Shown one piece after another: positions 47,095 through 58,500 of a stretch of 64,000 nucleotides of DNA (position 1 is the stretch's first letter; the number at the start of each line of letters is the position of its first letter). Below the pieces are notes generated by a model that did not search any database, was not told the origin of the DNA, and saw only the letters and a program-made list of their open reading frames with translations. Origin of the DNA: Arcuatula senhousia (taxonomy: Eukaryota; Mollusca; Bivalvia; Mytilida; Mytilidae); NCBI GenBank assembly GCA_963971305.1, contig OZ020306.1:68235022-68299021 (forward strand). The letters run 5' to 3'. Both the position numbers and the translations under genes were made by a program.

Positions 47095-47133
47095 GGCAAA
47101 ATTTATTGTCTGGAACTTTGTCATTTTTATTTC

Positions 47134-48740
47134 AACTTGTCCATTGCGTTACTTACGGTTCATTGAGCGTGTCAAGTCTTGTAAAGGAGGATTAAACATA
47201 ACCCTATGAAAAACCAACATCTGTAGGTAGAACCCTTTTTCTTTCTATGACCGAGTTCATGATGTCCTTCGTAAAAATTCCTCGATGACTATAAGAAATC
47301 AAACGACGAGCTCCATTCAGTAAACGACAGTATGTACACATTAACGTAGATTTATTATGTAGACTAAAAAATGAATCTGTATAGTTTAATGGTATCTGTT
47401 ATTGTTGTTGTTACTGCTGCTTTAAACATAATTTTATTTTATTTGTAATAAAAGAAAATGGATTGGTCACAAGTAAATTTACACTTAAAGAGTAATCAAC
47501 GCAATACAAAATGATATATATTCGTGCAAATAAATGAAATAAGAAACAAATTCAAACGAGCAAACATGCAAATTAGAAAACAAAAATAGAATTTATACAA
47601 TAATAATAGAAATGCACACACACGAAAAAAAGAGAAAACGAGAATGAGTGAGAGAGCTAGGGAAAAATAGACAAAGAAAAAGTTCTGACGAGATAATTGT
47701 CCATTTAGAAAAAAATAGGTAATTATAAATCTTTAGGATCGTTTAATAAACTCAAAACAGTTCTAAACAAGAGAACATTGATCTATACCTCCTTGGGTAA
47801 GCGTATTGATATCAATGTTTATTCTATTCTGAAGCCTATATTTAACAGTTGGATTCTGTTCTTGTTATGTAGAGGACAAGCAAATTAAAAAAGAAATGTT
47901 GTTTGTTTTCGATAGGAGCTCTGCAAAATAAGTTAACGAGAAGATTTGCTCTAAAAAGATTATAATCAAGAAAGGAGGCAGAGCATAAAAGTTTTGCTAA
48001 ATTAATTTGAGTTTTCGTGGACCATATGAAAAAAATGTTTTTGCACTTCTCAACTGGTTAAACCGGATGCTTTCAATGCATTCTTGAAGGCACCAATAGA
48101 AAGTTGCTTTCCAAAGAATTAGATCAATATATTGTATTTGGAAAAAAGCAGTAATCGACAGCCTAAAAACGGAAGTATTTCATCTTCACAATATCTTAGT
48201 GAATGATCCCTACTAAATGCACCTTAGAGGGGACCAGTCTGTTTCGATAATTTGAAGTCTCAAGGTTTTGGATGTTAAAGAACATGATTATTCGGCGTTT
48301 GAGTCGTCTATCAGCCAGAGTTTCCCAACCTATTTCTCTATATAAGTCATGTTACTTTACCTGCTACCTCTATTTGTAATTATTCCAACTTCGAGACATT
48401 GCTAGCAAGGCAGCAACACAATTGTCCCAAACTTCTGATTCTTATTCCAAAAATGGTCTCATAGGACCCGGCTCCCTGATGCAACTCTGATCGTCGAGGC
48501 GGCTCTCTGATGTTAACCTGTTCGTCGAGGGGTGAGAAAAGAGGAAGAAAAGGGGCTGTACAAATGGCTTACAACATTCTTGATTAGACTTTATTTTATT
48601 ATGGTTCTCGTTCCTGTCATAATTTTTATTTTTATTAACGCGTTTGTATTTACTTAATAAACTTGTATTAGCTTGGATGGTTTACAACAATTATAAGCAA
48701 AACAGAGTATTTTGGGGAAAAAAACAAAACGTACCAGTAT
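47134..48740. other. Intergenic, no gene seen
   Basis: No exon supported. The first 200 bp (CCCTATGAAAAACCAACATC and neighbours) resemble the Penelope-like 3' region; the remainder is AT-rich without recognised structure. Confidence 0.4.
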
Positions 48741-48754
48741 GCGTATCATCGAAC

Positions 48755-49020
48755 CATCGCACTACGGTGTTCCATTACCATCGAGCATTAGCATTACCAA
48801 TGTAAATCATTGTAACAAACCGACCGTCATACTTCAGCTTAATTAAAAACGCATTTCGGCGAGGCCCATCGCACTTCGGCGTGTGAATGCCATCGCACAT
48901 CGGCGTTGTTACTATTGTCTTTTACGGAACCACCACACTTCGGCAAATCAAAACACGCTCTTTGGCGTTTGACCATCGCACTTCGGCTAGAGCATCGTAC
49001 TTCCGAGGAACATCTGGGCA
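48755..49020 (+). repeat. Cluster of CATCGCACTTCGGC motifs
   Basis: Variants of CATCGCACTTCGGCG occur at about 48,757, 48,867, 48,891, 48,930, 48,972 and 48,992 with irregular 20-100 bp spacing, in otherwise unrelated sequence. The spacing is too irregular for a simple tandem repeat or a CRISPR array. Function is unknown. Confidence 0.55.
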
Positions 49021-49494
49021 CTTAGTCTTACATATATACTAGATATACTCTTTCAAAATTGTCACGACTTCAACGATAGTTTAGTTTTCGGAATACGTTT
49101 CTAAAGATGTTTTGAGACACTTTTACGATGTTTTTAGCGTAATAGTTCCATTTGGCATCATTGCTAATAGAATAGACGAGGTTTTAATCTATGCATTAGA
49201 AATGACAAAATTGAATTATCTTTCTGCATCAATACAGATTGGATTGATTTGTGTTGGAGAAAATCAATACTAACTCATTGAAAAAAATGATGAATGATTT
49301 ATTGCATAAAAAAACCCAAAAGGGTTAGCAAACACAAACAAACAAAAACAATGAACATATAATTAGAGACACATAGTACAAATACAACCAAAGTAGTTAC
49401 AAACATGCATGTATTTGACCAATGTGGATCTCATTGTTGCAATAATGCATCAAGATAATTCTTCTGTCAGGCATTGGTTAGTCTTAGTTACTCA

Positions 49495-49496
<2 letters not shown>

Positions 49497-49540
<44 letters not shown>

Positions 49541-49541
49541 C
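49497..49541 (+). repeat. (TAAG)n microsatellite
   Basis: About eleven perfect copies of the tetranucleotide, decaying into GCAAGTAGG at the right. Confidence 0.95.
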
Positions 49542-50084
49542 AAGTAGGTAAATTTTATTTAGAGTCGGCATAATATATACATAATTTTACAAAATAACAT
49601 GCTCTTTAACCGACTAGCATACAAAACAAACACAATAAAGATAAAAATACCATGCAGCATACATAGAAACATACAACCAAAGCACTACTATTCATAAAGT
49701 CTTTTTTCACACAGGTCAATTATACTATATTGAAAGACCTTTGGTTTAAAAATTGATAAATAAATAGTAAAAGCATAGCAAAATAAAAAGCCGTGTTAGA
49801 TCTATGTTGTGCTTATGTTATGTTTAGCGTAAAAAACTATTGACATCCGTGGACATATATGAGTTTTCAATTGATGCCGTTCTGATAAATGCCTTGCTGA
49901 TTACCAGGTTCTGTTTATGACAAACATGCAGGCAATTCTTGGATTTACAATTTTCTGTGGTATATACAGAATTATTAGACTGTCAATCTGCTGGTTAGAA
50001 AAAGTTTAAAATTTTAAAAATCACTTTGAAAATAATTGTTTTAATTGCATGAATTATGTCTCCTTTGCTGCTTGTCTGATCGTT

Positions 50085-50335
50085 TTCATTCAGTTATTTG
50101 ATGTATTTTCAAACTTAAGTGCTAATATTGGACTCTATTGTTTATGTTAGAATTAAGATCAATCACATTAGAGAGATAATATCGCTTGAAATTAAATTAC
50201 CGGGAAATTAGCAGCGTAATTATATTTTGTTTATTGGAAATTCATATTGACAATTTGATATAGATTTGAGGTAATATTAACCATAAAATCCTCTTATAAC
50301 AACCAGAAAGTGAACTGGATATGTAGAAACGTTGG
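50085..50335 (+). promoter_or_regulatory. Second copy of the PAN/apple gene 5' flank, separated from its gene
   Basis: Collinear with 36,120-36,388 up to the start codon: ACTCTATTGTTTATGTTAGA, AAATTAGCAGCGTAATTATA, TTCATATTGACA, GATTTGAGGTAATATTAACC, GAACTGGATATG. At the position of gene A's ATG the sequence reads ATGTAG, so it cannot start the same protein. It lies 3.3 kb upstream of gene B and in the same orientation. It may be gene B's old promoter pushed away by insertions, or the relic of a third paralogue. Confidence 0.5.
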
Positions 50336-51639
50336 TTATGGCATTCGGTTACCCCTTGTTAGACCAAAGAAGGGACCCAGCCTTGAACTCTTCAGTGATC
50401 TATTAAATATTCATTGACTGATGGGTTTTTATAGTCGTGACTTTAGGGGAATGCCCCTCTACAGCGTCTATTGCAGTAAAACTGCTCAAGATTCGCTATG
50501 TGCCATGGGTTGTCCAGCCCATGACACACCACCGCCAGTGTTAGCTGCTCCAGAGTATCCTTTGTTGTCGCTGGAACAGTGCCCGTCTTGCACCCCGGGG
50601 AGGTACTTGTCGGAATTCTGGAAGACTAAAAATTATTCATTCAAAACTGAATTACTTTTATAAGGGGAACTTGCAAATCCCGTGGTTCACAATATGTTTC
50701 AGCGTATGGTCCAATTGTTTATTATCTTAAGGAATTATCAATCGTCTATCTCCTTTGTTTACGTTACATGGCATTTTAGAATCTAGGTCGTTTTTGAAAT
50801 TCCATATTGTCTTAGGACCAAGTGGAATTTCAACCTACACTAAATTTTAGTGCAATTTGGAATTCCATTGTCACTTTAATCATTAGGTAATTCGAAATTG
50901 CACTTAATATTAACTGTTAGGGATCCCCTTTCACAAGTGTGGCAAGGAACTTTTATTTATTTACTCGTTAACACATTTCCTGATTGTGTGATATTTCTTT
51001 GGCATTTGACTTGAGCAGCAAAGTGTTTTTTGGTTAAAATTAAAATAGAATGGCGTACAGGTGTCCGAAACATTCTGCATCCTGCTATTTTTCTGTTGCG
51101 TCGATGACATATGCATATTTGAATGTACAAATAAATGGGTTCTTAGATCTTTGATACCCGTGCAATGACTGAGCATTTGTAACCACCCTGTATATGATGT
51201 AATTAGAATTGAAAACTTTTCATTCATTGATTTGGTCGATGGCTTTTATTTCTTCAACGCCATATTTAAAAGAGACTGCAACAACAACACCCTCCCCCCC
51301 CCAAAAAAAAAATTAAAAAAAAAGGATAAAAACATATTTGAAACCCATTAGATTTTAATAAAAAAATTCAGTTGAGTGGCTTAATGAATAATTTAAAACA
51401 ACTAAGTACAGTGAAGTGTGTAATTAAAGGTTGTGAGACGATATTAGTTTTTGTTTAACATGTAATTCAATTGTTAACGAGATCAATATGCTCTGTGATA
51501 ATTGATAATGCTATAGGTACCAACAAAATAAACGCAGTGGGTCGGAATTTTGTCTTTGTATGTTAAAAAAAACCAAAAAAAAGCAAAAAAACAATTGTAC
51601 CAAAGCGGGTTTCAAAGTAAGAACAGTTAACTTTTTTAT

Positions 51640-51835
51640 GCTGTATATGTATATTTCAAAAAATAACCTCTCATCAGCAGCATGTGAATTAAAAAAATGG
51701 AAGGTCGAAAACCAAAAGTATCAAACGAAAGGTACTCGTATCCGAAAAGTTCGTAAAAGAAAGCAAAATCCAGCACCTAGGATATTGAGCACATTCAGTA
51801 CAAAGAGAACAGCCTGGTGTTGTTTTATTATTAAA
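51640..51835 (+). repeat. Dispersed repeat, forward copy of 3,050-3,290
   Basis: AACCTCTCATCAGCAGCATG, the GGTACTCGTATCCGAAAAG block, AAATCCAGCACCTAGGATAT and AGAACAGCCTGGTGTTGTTT follow the order in the 2.6-kb unit. It has an incidental 94-codon open frame. Confidence 0.65.
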
Positions 51836-52189
51836 AGATTTTGAATTAAGGGTATAGGAAAAATTCTAAAATATTTCATTTGTACTATTCGCGGCAGACA
51901 AGTCCGACTACTAGACTCATAAAGGTTTTTTTGGGATAAAGTTATTAAAAAAAGAAAAGATGTTTATTTAGTTTATTTTGGCAAACAAGTAAATTTCATA
52001 CCTGTCTTTTACATTCTCAAAATATTTCTATATATCAGAAGTGAAGATTTTTTAACGCCAAAGTTAGACATTTGTAATAGTTTGATAGAATATTCGACAA
52101 AAGGCAAAAAAAATGCAATCGGAAGATATATAAGTATTTCCCTAAACTTGGAACAATAAAAATTATCACATGTATTGTTATAACTGATT

Positions 52190-52600
52190 TATGAAAGGAT
52201 ATGGAGTAAACAAACATAAGACTATAACATACAGTTCATATAAACTCCAACTGCAATTAATTTTTATGAGCTGTATGGCCATTTCGGAAAATTATTCCTC
52301 ATCAGCAGCCTTAGAACCCAAACATACGAAATCTACAATTTCAAAAGATGTTTAAAATGCATAAAACCACACGAAATCCAAATAAATATAGCTCAGTGCA
52401 AAATTACGGTGGAGGGAGTTAAACCTTAAGTTTTACAATTTTCATATTTATATAATGGTTATAAAAAAGGTGTACACATGAGAAGTAATCTCATGTACAA
52501 GTACACCATATCTAGAATAAAGAGCATACATCTAAAACACGATGAATTGTTCTACCTATTTGCACACGGAATTAAAGACAAACTCCTGTGTTGAAATGAA
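52190..52600 (+). repeat. About 430-bp dispersed repeat, copy 2
   Basis: Same start (TTATGAAAGGATATGGAGTA) and block order as 30,957-31,380, ending near ACGGAATTAAAGACAAACTC. It contributes to the space between the orphan 5' flank at 50,085 and gene B. Confidence 0.7.
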
Positions 52601-53646
52601 TGAAATATATTAGCACAAAAGTATTTCATCGTTTCACGAAATCTTTTAAAGACTAAAGTGCCTAAATTAAGCGCAGAATTTACAGAAATATTGGTATTTT
52701 TTACTACAATATTCATCGTTTTTGTTTGTTTGTGTGTGCTAACCCTTTTGGAGGGTTTTGTGCAATAAAGTTATTTCGACCATTTGTTAACTAATTATTA
52801 ATTATTCTCTCTTATTTTTGTCAATTTAGGGTCTTAGATGTCTCTTCACTTAAGTCTTCCTGGCGAAATGTTATGCATTTTCTTATTTTAGTGCAAGTAC
52901 ACCCAAACCTTTTTAGTCCTTGTGTACTTATGTAACGTAGAATTTATTGTTTCATTTTATTTTTGACATTGAAAATTATTTTACAAGGAAACCGGGTGCT
53001 ATGCATATGTTAAGTTTTGTAAATTTTACTGTAAAAGTATCTCAACCTTTTTTGTCCTTATGATGTTTAATTGGTCAATGGTTAATTTGATTATTAAAAC
53101 TATTCTAGCCGTAACTTAGGTAACTGTCACTGTTTCGTCGTAAAAAACGTCGTATAAAAACCAACACAATATCCATTTTCATTTTTTTTTTTTCGATATT
53201 AATCCCGGACAGAAAAGTCATAGGATAATCAGACCTCCAGTTGATGAACAACCATGCAGATTTCTGAAACGTAAAAAAAACAAGGACAATATGGGGTAAA
53301 CCAATTCATCAATAATGCAGCGTTAATGAGTTGCAGTATCTATGTTTCGCTTTTGTTTTATCCTCACGCTTAGTTCTGATGGAAAAAATTACTTAAATTT
53401 TAATAGGTTCGAGTTGAATGGTATTGACTGTGTAATAACAGGACTATCGAACCGTACGAACCGAAGCGGGTGCATTTGCTTTATTTAATTATTTTCAATT
53501 CGTTTGAGAGGCTTGGATTCATTGACGATAAAAAAAATTTATCAGTTCAGCAGTAAATCTCGGATCAAGCGTTTCATTGAAGGTAAACAAAATTTATTAG
53601 TTCAGCACAAAATCTCGGAGCAAGCACAGACTTAATAAACATCTCA

Positions 53647-55510
53647 ATGAAAGAAGTTTCTCAGTGTCTGATTCTTTGTGTGACTGCTTGGATAGCAATA
53701 AATGGCTCATGTGGACAAACGTGCTCTAAAGGGCACATGAGAGTGGACCCAGATCGCACAAACGAAAGACTGGAAGGGTCGACAATTGTGACGTTTTCTA
53801 AGCGTGGGCCAAATCTTTGTTTTGATGAATGTTTGAGAAGGCCAAGGTGTCATTCAATTAATTATAATTTGGAGTTGCTGGAGTGCGAGCTAAGCGAGGC
53901 GCCGGTCGCACCTGTTTTTCTCTCGTCAGTGGGATATGATTATATTGAGATGGCCTCACACAGACAGGTTAGTTTTTACAATTAAGAAAAACCTTTTTTA
54001 CAAAGTAACGTGAATGTAGCTTAAATTGCTGTTGGCCAATCAAATAAAATTTAAAAACTGAAGGTGTTTGTTGAAATACAAAAAAAAGCAAAAAGGGGGG
54101 TATAGAACACCAAAGGAAGACAACTCTTAAAAGTCAGTTGGACGTTTAGGCACCATTCACGTCAACTGCAAGGTCTGAAGCGTTTTAATGATCAATATAA
54201 GAAACGTTCCAAATCTGCGGTTTTTTTTTCTCTCCCATAAGATATAATTCCTTTTATTTTAATATTCAAACAGTTTATCGGCAAGTTTTTAAAAAAGTTT
54301 AATGACAGAAAAATGTGTATCCTTACGTACATTCAAAAAGAAGAGAGACCTTTAATCGTCTTGTGAGAAATGATAGGTTTGTAGAAAAAAATAATGTTTA
54401 TATCTTGTCTCCTTTGGACCTGATGTGGTTTTATAAAACTGTCATATCTTACTAAAATTCGACATATTGTACCTTAATTTACCTTTATTTATTTTACAAA
54501 AATGAAATTGACATTACATTGGTTTTTTTTTCCGACATGACCAAGAAATCTACATATACATGTATTACGATAGGAAGAACAGGTACCGTGTCGTACAGTA
54601 CTGTACAAGTTTAGCCTACAAAGTACAGTTAAGAAAGCGGTCATGACAAAAAGGCCAAATAGAAATAAAAAAACAACTCGAAAATGAAATTAGTCATTTT
54701 TTTCTCTTTCTACAGACTTATAAAGATCCATGTCCAAACTCCGGGTGTATTGAAGGGGAGGTGTGTATGACTCTGTACAATGGAAATACTACATGTTTAG
54801 TTGACTGTAAGTAAATAGTTCTTGGACTAGAAAAGGGTTAGGGTTGGAGAATTTTTCTTTCGCATGACATTTCATCGTCTGCCCCCTTCTGCCAGGTAAG
54901 GCGAGTTCACGTAAAATGGTTTAGGTAAGGCTATGCACTGTAAAAATAGTGTTTAGAATTTAAACACATGTAAAACATGTTTAGGTTGTGTTTAAATCAA
55001 AACACTTTCCAAATTAAACAATTTTAACATGTAAAAGCTAAACATGTTTGGGTATTAAACATGTTTCACTTCTTAAAAATATCAATCTTAGAAATTTTCC
55101 TACAGCATTTTCATTAATCTCAACACAATCCTAAACATGTTTCTAGATGCTAAACGTATTTAAAATTGAACACAGGTTATGTGTTTATGATTGTGCTTAG
55201 AATCTAAACCACATGTGTGTTTCGATACGATCATTAAACTAAATAATATAAAAAGAGAATTCATGGGTTAAAATGATCCAAAACTGTGTATTCCTGACTT
55301 GACCGAACCAAACAACTTTCATAACGTCTTACCAAAACCGACCATGTGAGAACTCTAGGGACATTTGTTCATGTCTCACAAACTCCTAGGGATGGACTTG
55401 CTAAAGGGAACTCGTTTAAATTAACGAAGAATGGGGCATTTGGGTGTTAAAAGTCCGAAAAGGCATCGACATAACCAGTAAACACAAGCGAGAACAGCAC
55501 GAAGAAATAC

Positions 55511-55550
<40 letters not shown>

Positions 55551-58500
55551 CAACCGAACAGAAATCAACCTATGGTAACTCAAGTCGTAACGACGTCGAA
55601 GTTAAACGCGGGTGCTTCAAAAAAGTTAGCGGTTTCAGCTGGCTGTAGCGCACCCGTGCTGCCAATTTCCATTTCAGTGTGTCAAATCTGAGAAAGGAAG
55701 ACAAAACAAAACCCTATGACAAACTAACATCTGCACTCATCTGAGAGATAGAAATCCAATATGTCTATGAGCGCATGATGTCTTTCACAAAATTACTTGA
55801 GTGAAGACAGCAACCGAGAAGTGTTTTCTGATTTTGACTAGCCGTTGAGTTTTACCCGGGCACACCGAAGTATGATAGTTGTTTCCCATTAGTGATTTTT
55901 AATGACTTTTGCAAAGTTTTTCATGTAAAAATATTTAGGAACAAGTTTTCAAATTAGCTACAGTTTTATCAGCAAAATTTCGGTACATTTGAACAAAGAC
56001 ATGGACCATCAACTGTGAGAAAACCTGAACGGGTTTGAAAATGAAATGCGCCTATGGTATTTGTTTAAAGTTTTGCCAAGATTATAGAATTCAAGTCTTT
56101 CCAAATAATACCGCAATTCCACTTTTATCAATCACGTATGCTTTAAAATATATTTACACAGCTAGTGCAGTTTTCCTGGTAATATTATTCCCATTTAGCA
56201 GCATGTCATGTTTCTGAAGAAAAAAAACCTATTGGTGTCGTTTCAAATGGCAATTATAACGGTTTTAAACTTTTTTGTTTTTTGTTTTATTTGTATTTGT
56301 ATTGTGGTTATCGATCATTTCGTTCAGAGGGATTGGCGATTCAAATGAATAATAAAAAGAAAGAAAATGATCAATTAGTAGATCCAATAAAAATCGGGTG
56401 TAATGTGTAATGAATGACTATGATTTATTTTGATTTTATTGATCAAAGAGTAAAATTATTTTTTTTACTCTTGAAATCAAAGATCTAAAAATGATAATTT
56501 CTCCACATTTTCAAAATTTTCTAAAATTAACTTAATTATTTCGAGTCTTGGCCTTATTGTTTTAAGGTCTATTTGACAAATAGTCCTACCACTTGTCAAA
56601 AATTCTTTTAGCTTAAAATTTAACACTGGAAATAACCTCATCACAATGTTCGGCTCATTTGATCATTGGATTACAGAGTTATTTTAACGTGCATCTGCTT
56701 TTATTTTCAAAATAAAGCCAAATAAATATATTTTCAAAAATGAAAAAAATGATAAGATAAATATGGAGTGTGTCCACTAGACATAGATGCCTCGCATAAT
56801 GAACCATCATCATGCATGGTTTCTGAGAAAAGCCTGACGATAATTAATTTTCACGTAAATTTTCATATCGGCCCAGTCACCAACAGGAAGTAGTCCGACA
56901 GGTCAGAGAGTCAGTTAGGACGCTCAACCACCTTACCAAATTTGATATCATTTTCACAGTTTCTTGACGGAAATTCTTACGGACGTACATGAGCGAACTC
57001 CTCACAGTTCAAGTTCCCTTCCGTAACGGTCCGTGCACTAATCACTGTGCCAGGCTTTCCGGGCCCCTTTTCAATGACCTCTTTATGACCCCTACTCTCT
57101 TAATTAAAAACCATGATACCATGCAAAATGCATTGCGCAACCACATTGTTTATAGTATAGCCTAAATACTTCTACTTTACTTCACTTTAAAATAGTGCGT
57201 ACTCATTTAAACCGGGTTTACAACAAATTGAATTAATTCTTCTAAGAAAAAATTATTACAGAAAATTTGATGTTTTCATAGCTAACTATAGGAAAATTTT
57301 GAAAATTTATTAAACTAAAAAAATTTATCCAGAATCTTGATGGAATTCATATACAAGGTTGTAGCAGTGGGTTAATCCTGACCTATTTTTGTCGGGAAGG
57401 ATAAGCCTACTGCGAAGGAGTAACACTTTCTTCCCTTGCCCCGACATGTCGTCGCGGGAACTTAAAATGTGAATCAATATGTGTCACCGTTCCATGGCTT
57501 TTTCAGAGTCTGGTACTCATTTTTATTCGAGATGTTTATCAATTGAGCAAATACTTCAAAGTGATGAATTAGTCAAATGATTCTCAATTTTCATTTGCAA
57601 GTTATCATTTCAAATTATCTGCAATGCACGTAACTTGATAATTGATATGTTTACATTTTTAAATGAAATATTGAAAATAAACATAAAAAATGTAAAGATT
57701 AAAAGAAATCCGATCTCTTTTAATGATAGAGAGATCGAATTAACACGATGTTACAATTAAAAACCCCATTTACATCATTTACACCCCTTAAATATCCGAT
57801 CTGCATCTTGCAGATAATATCAATCGTCCTCTTGCCGATTACTAGTAGTGAAAAAAATATTATAAAAATACTATAATGGTCCTTTTCTGGTCAGCTAATG
57901 CGCCCTTACCCCCCTTTCAAAAGCAAATTGTCTGGGTCTGCCACTACAAGTCAGCATCATTGCAATGTATCAATTAACACTAATACTAGCGTTGTTGGTA
58001 GACGTGACCTATAGTAATACATCGAACATCATTGGTTTCCTGGTATTTCACTTCTTTTTAAAATAACTGAGCGGAGAAAACTGACAATGAATATAACTCG
58101 ATTTAGTATTATCTATTTTTTTTATTTTAAATATATATTTTCAAAATAAACTACTGCACTACTTAACCTCTTATAAATAATTAATAATTTGAATAATATT
58201 GATTTGATTAAAGTATTTTTTCTTGTAGATGACGACCCAATAAATCAAATCATTCAGACAACAGAAAGTACAGAAACAACCATTGCAACGACGACGTCGG
58301 CAACAACGACCGAAATGTTCACAACAGAGTTATCAACGACGACGTTGGCAACAACGACCGAGATGTTAACAACAGAGTTATCAACAACCGAATCAACGAC
58401 GGATGCAACAACTCCCGGAGCAACAACTGAAATCTTATCAACAACAAAAGTACCATCAACCACCAATTCAACCAGTGAGACACCGATTCTTAAAACAACA

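Larger units (their letters stand above)
45034..47133 (+). mobile_element. Hammerhead-ribozyme tandem array, six units
   Basis: 2,100 bp holding six units, each running from GAACACCCGTGAAGGTTAGC to the TTTTTATTTC end with the ribozyme near the 3' side. Ribozyme spacings are 334, 357, 354, 335 and 358 bp. The pattern repeats as two blocks of three units offset by about 1,046 bp: ribozymes 6 and 9 share the same loop variant, and the units after them share GCACTGCTTGTGGATTTTT and a 20-bp-shorter spacer (GTATAGTGTTTGCATTTTC). This is a higher-order repeat. It likely formed by retrotransposition of a multimer or by unequal exchange. Confidence 0.85.

Noticed and set aside
45034..47133. Possible CRISPR-like or plain satellite array
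   Set aside because: Repeats are about 350 bp with no short repeat-spacer structure, and each unit has a full hammerhead, so a retrozyme-type repeat explains it better.
50421..50663. 80-codon frame with CCSK- and CPSC-type cysteines
   Set aside because: Starts just downstream of the orphan 5' flank, so it was considered as a remnant exon, but it has no similarity to the PAN/apple exons and no splice context.
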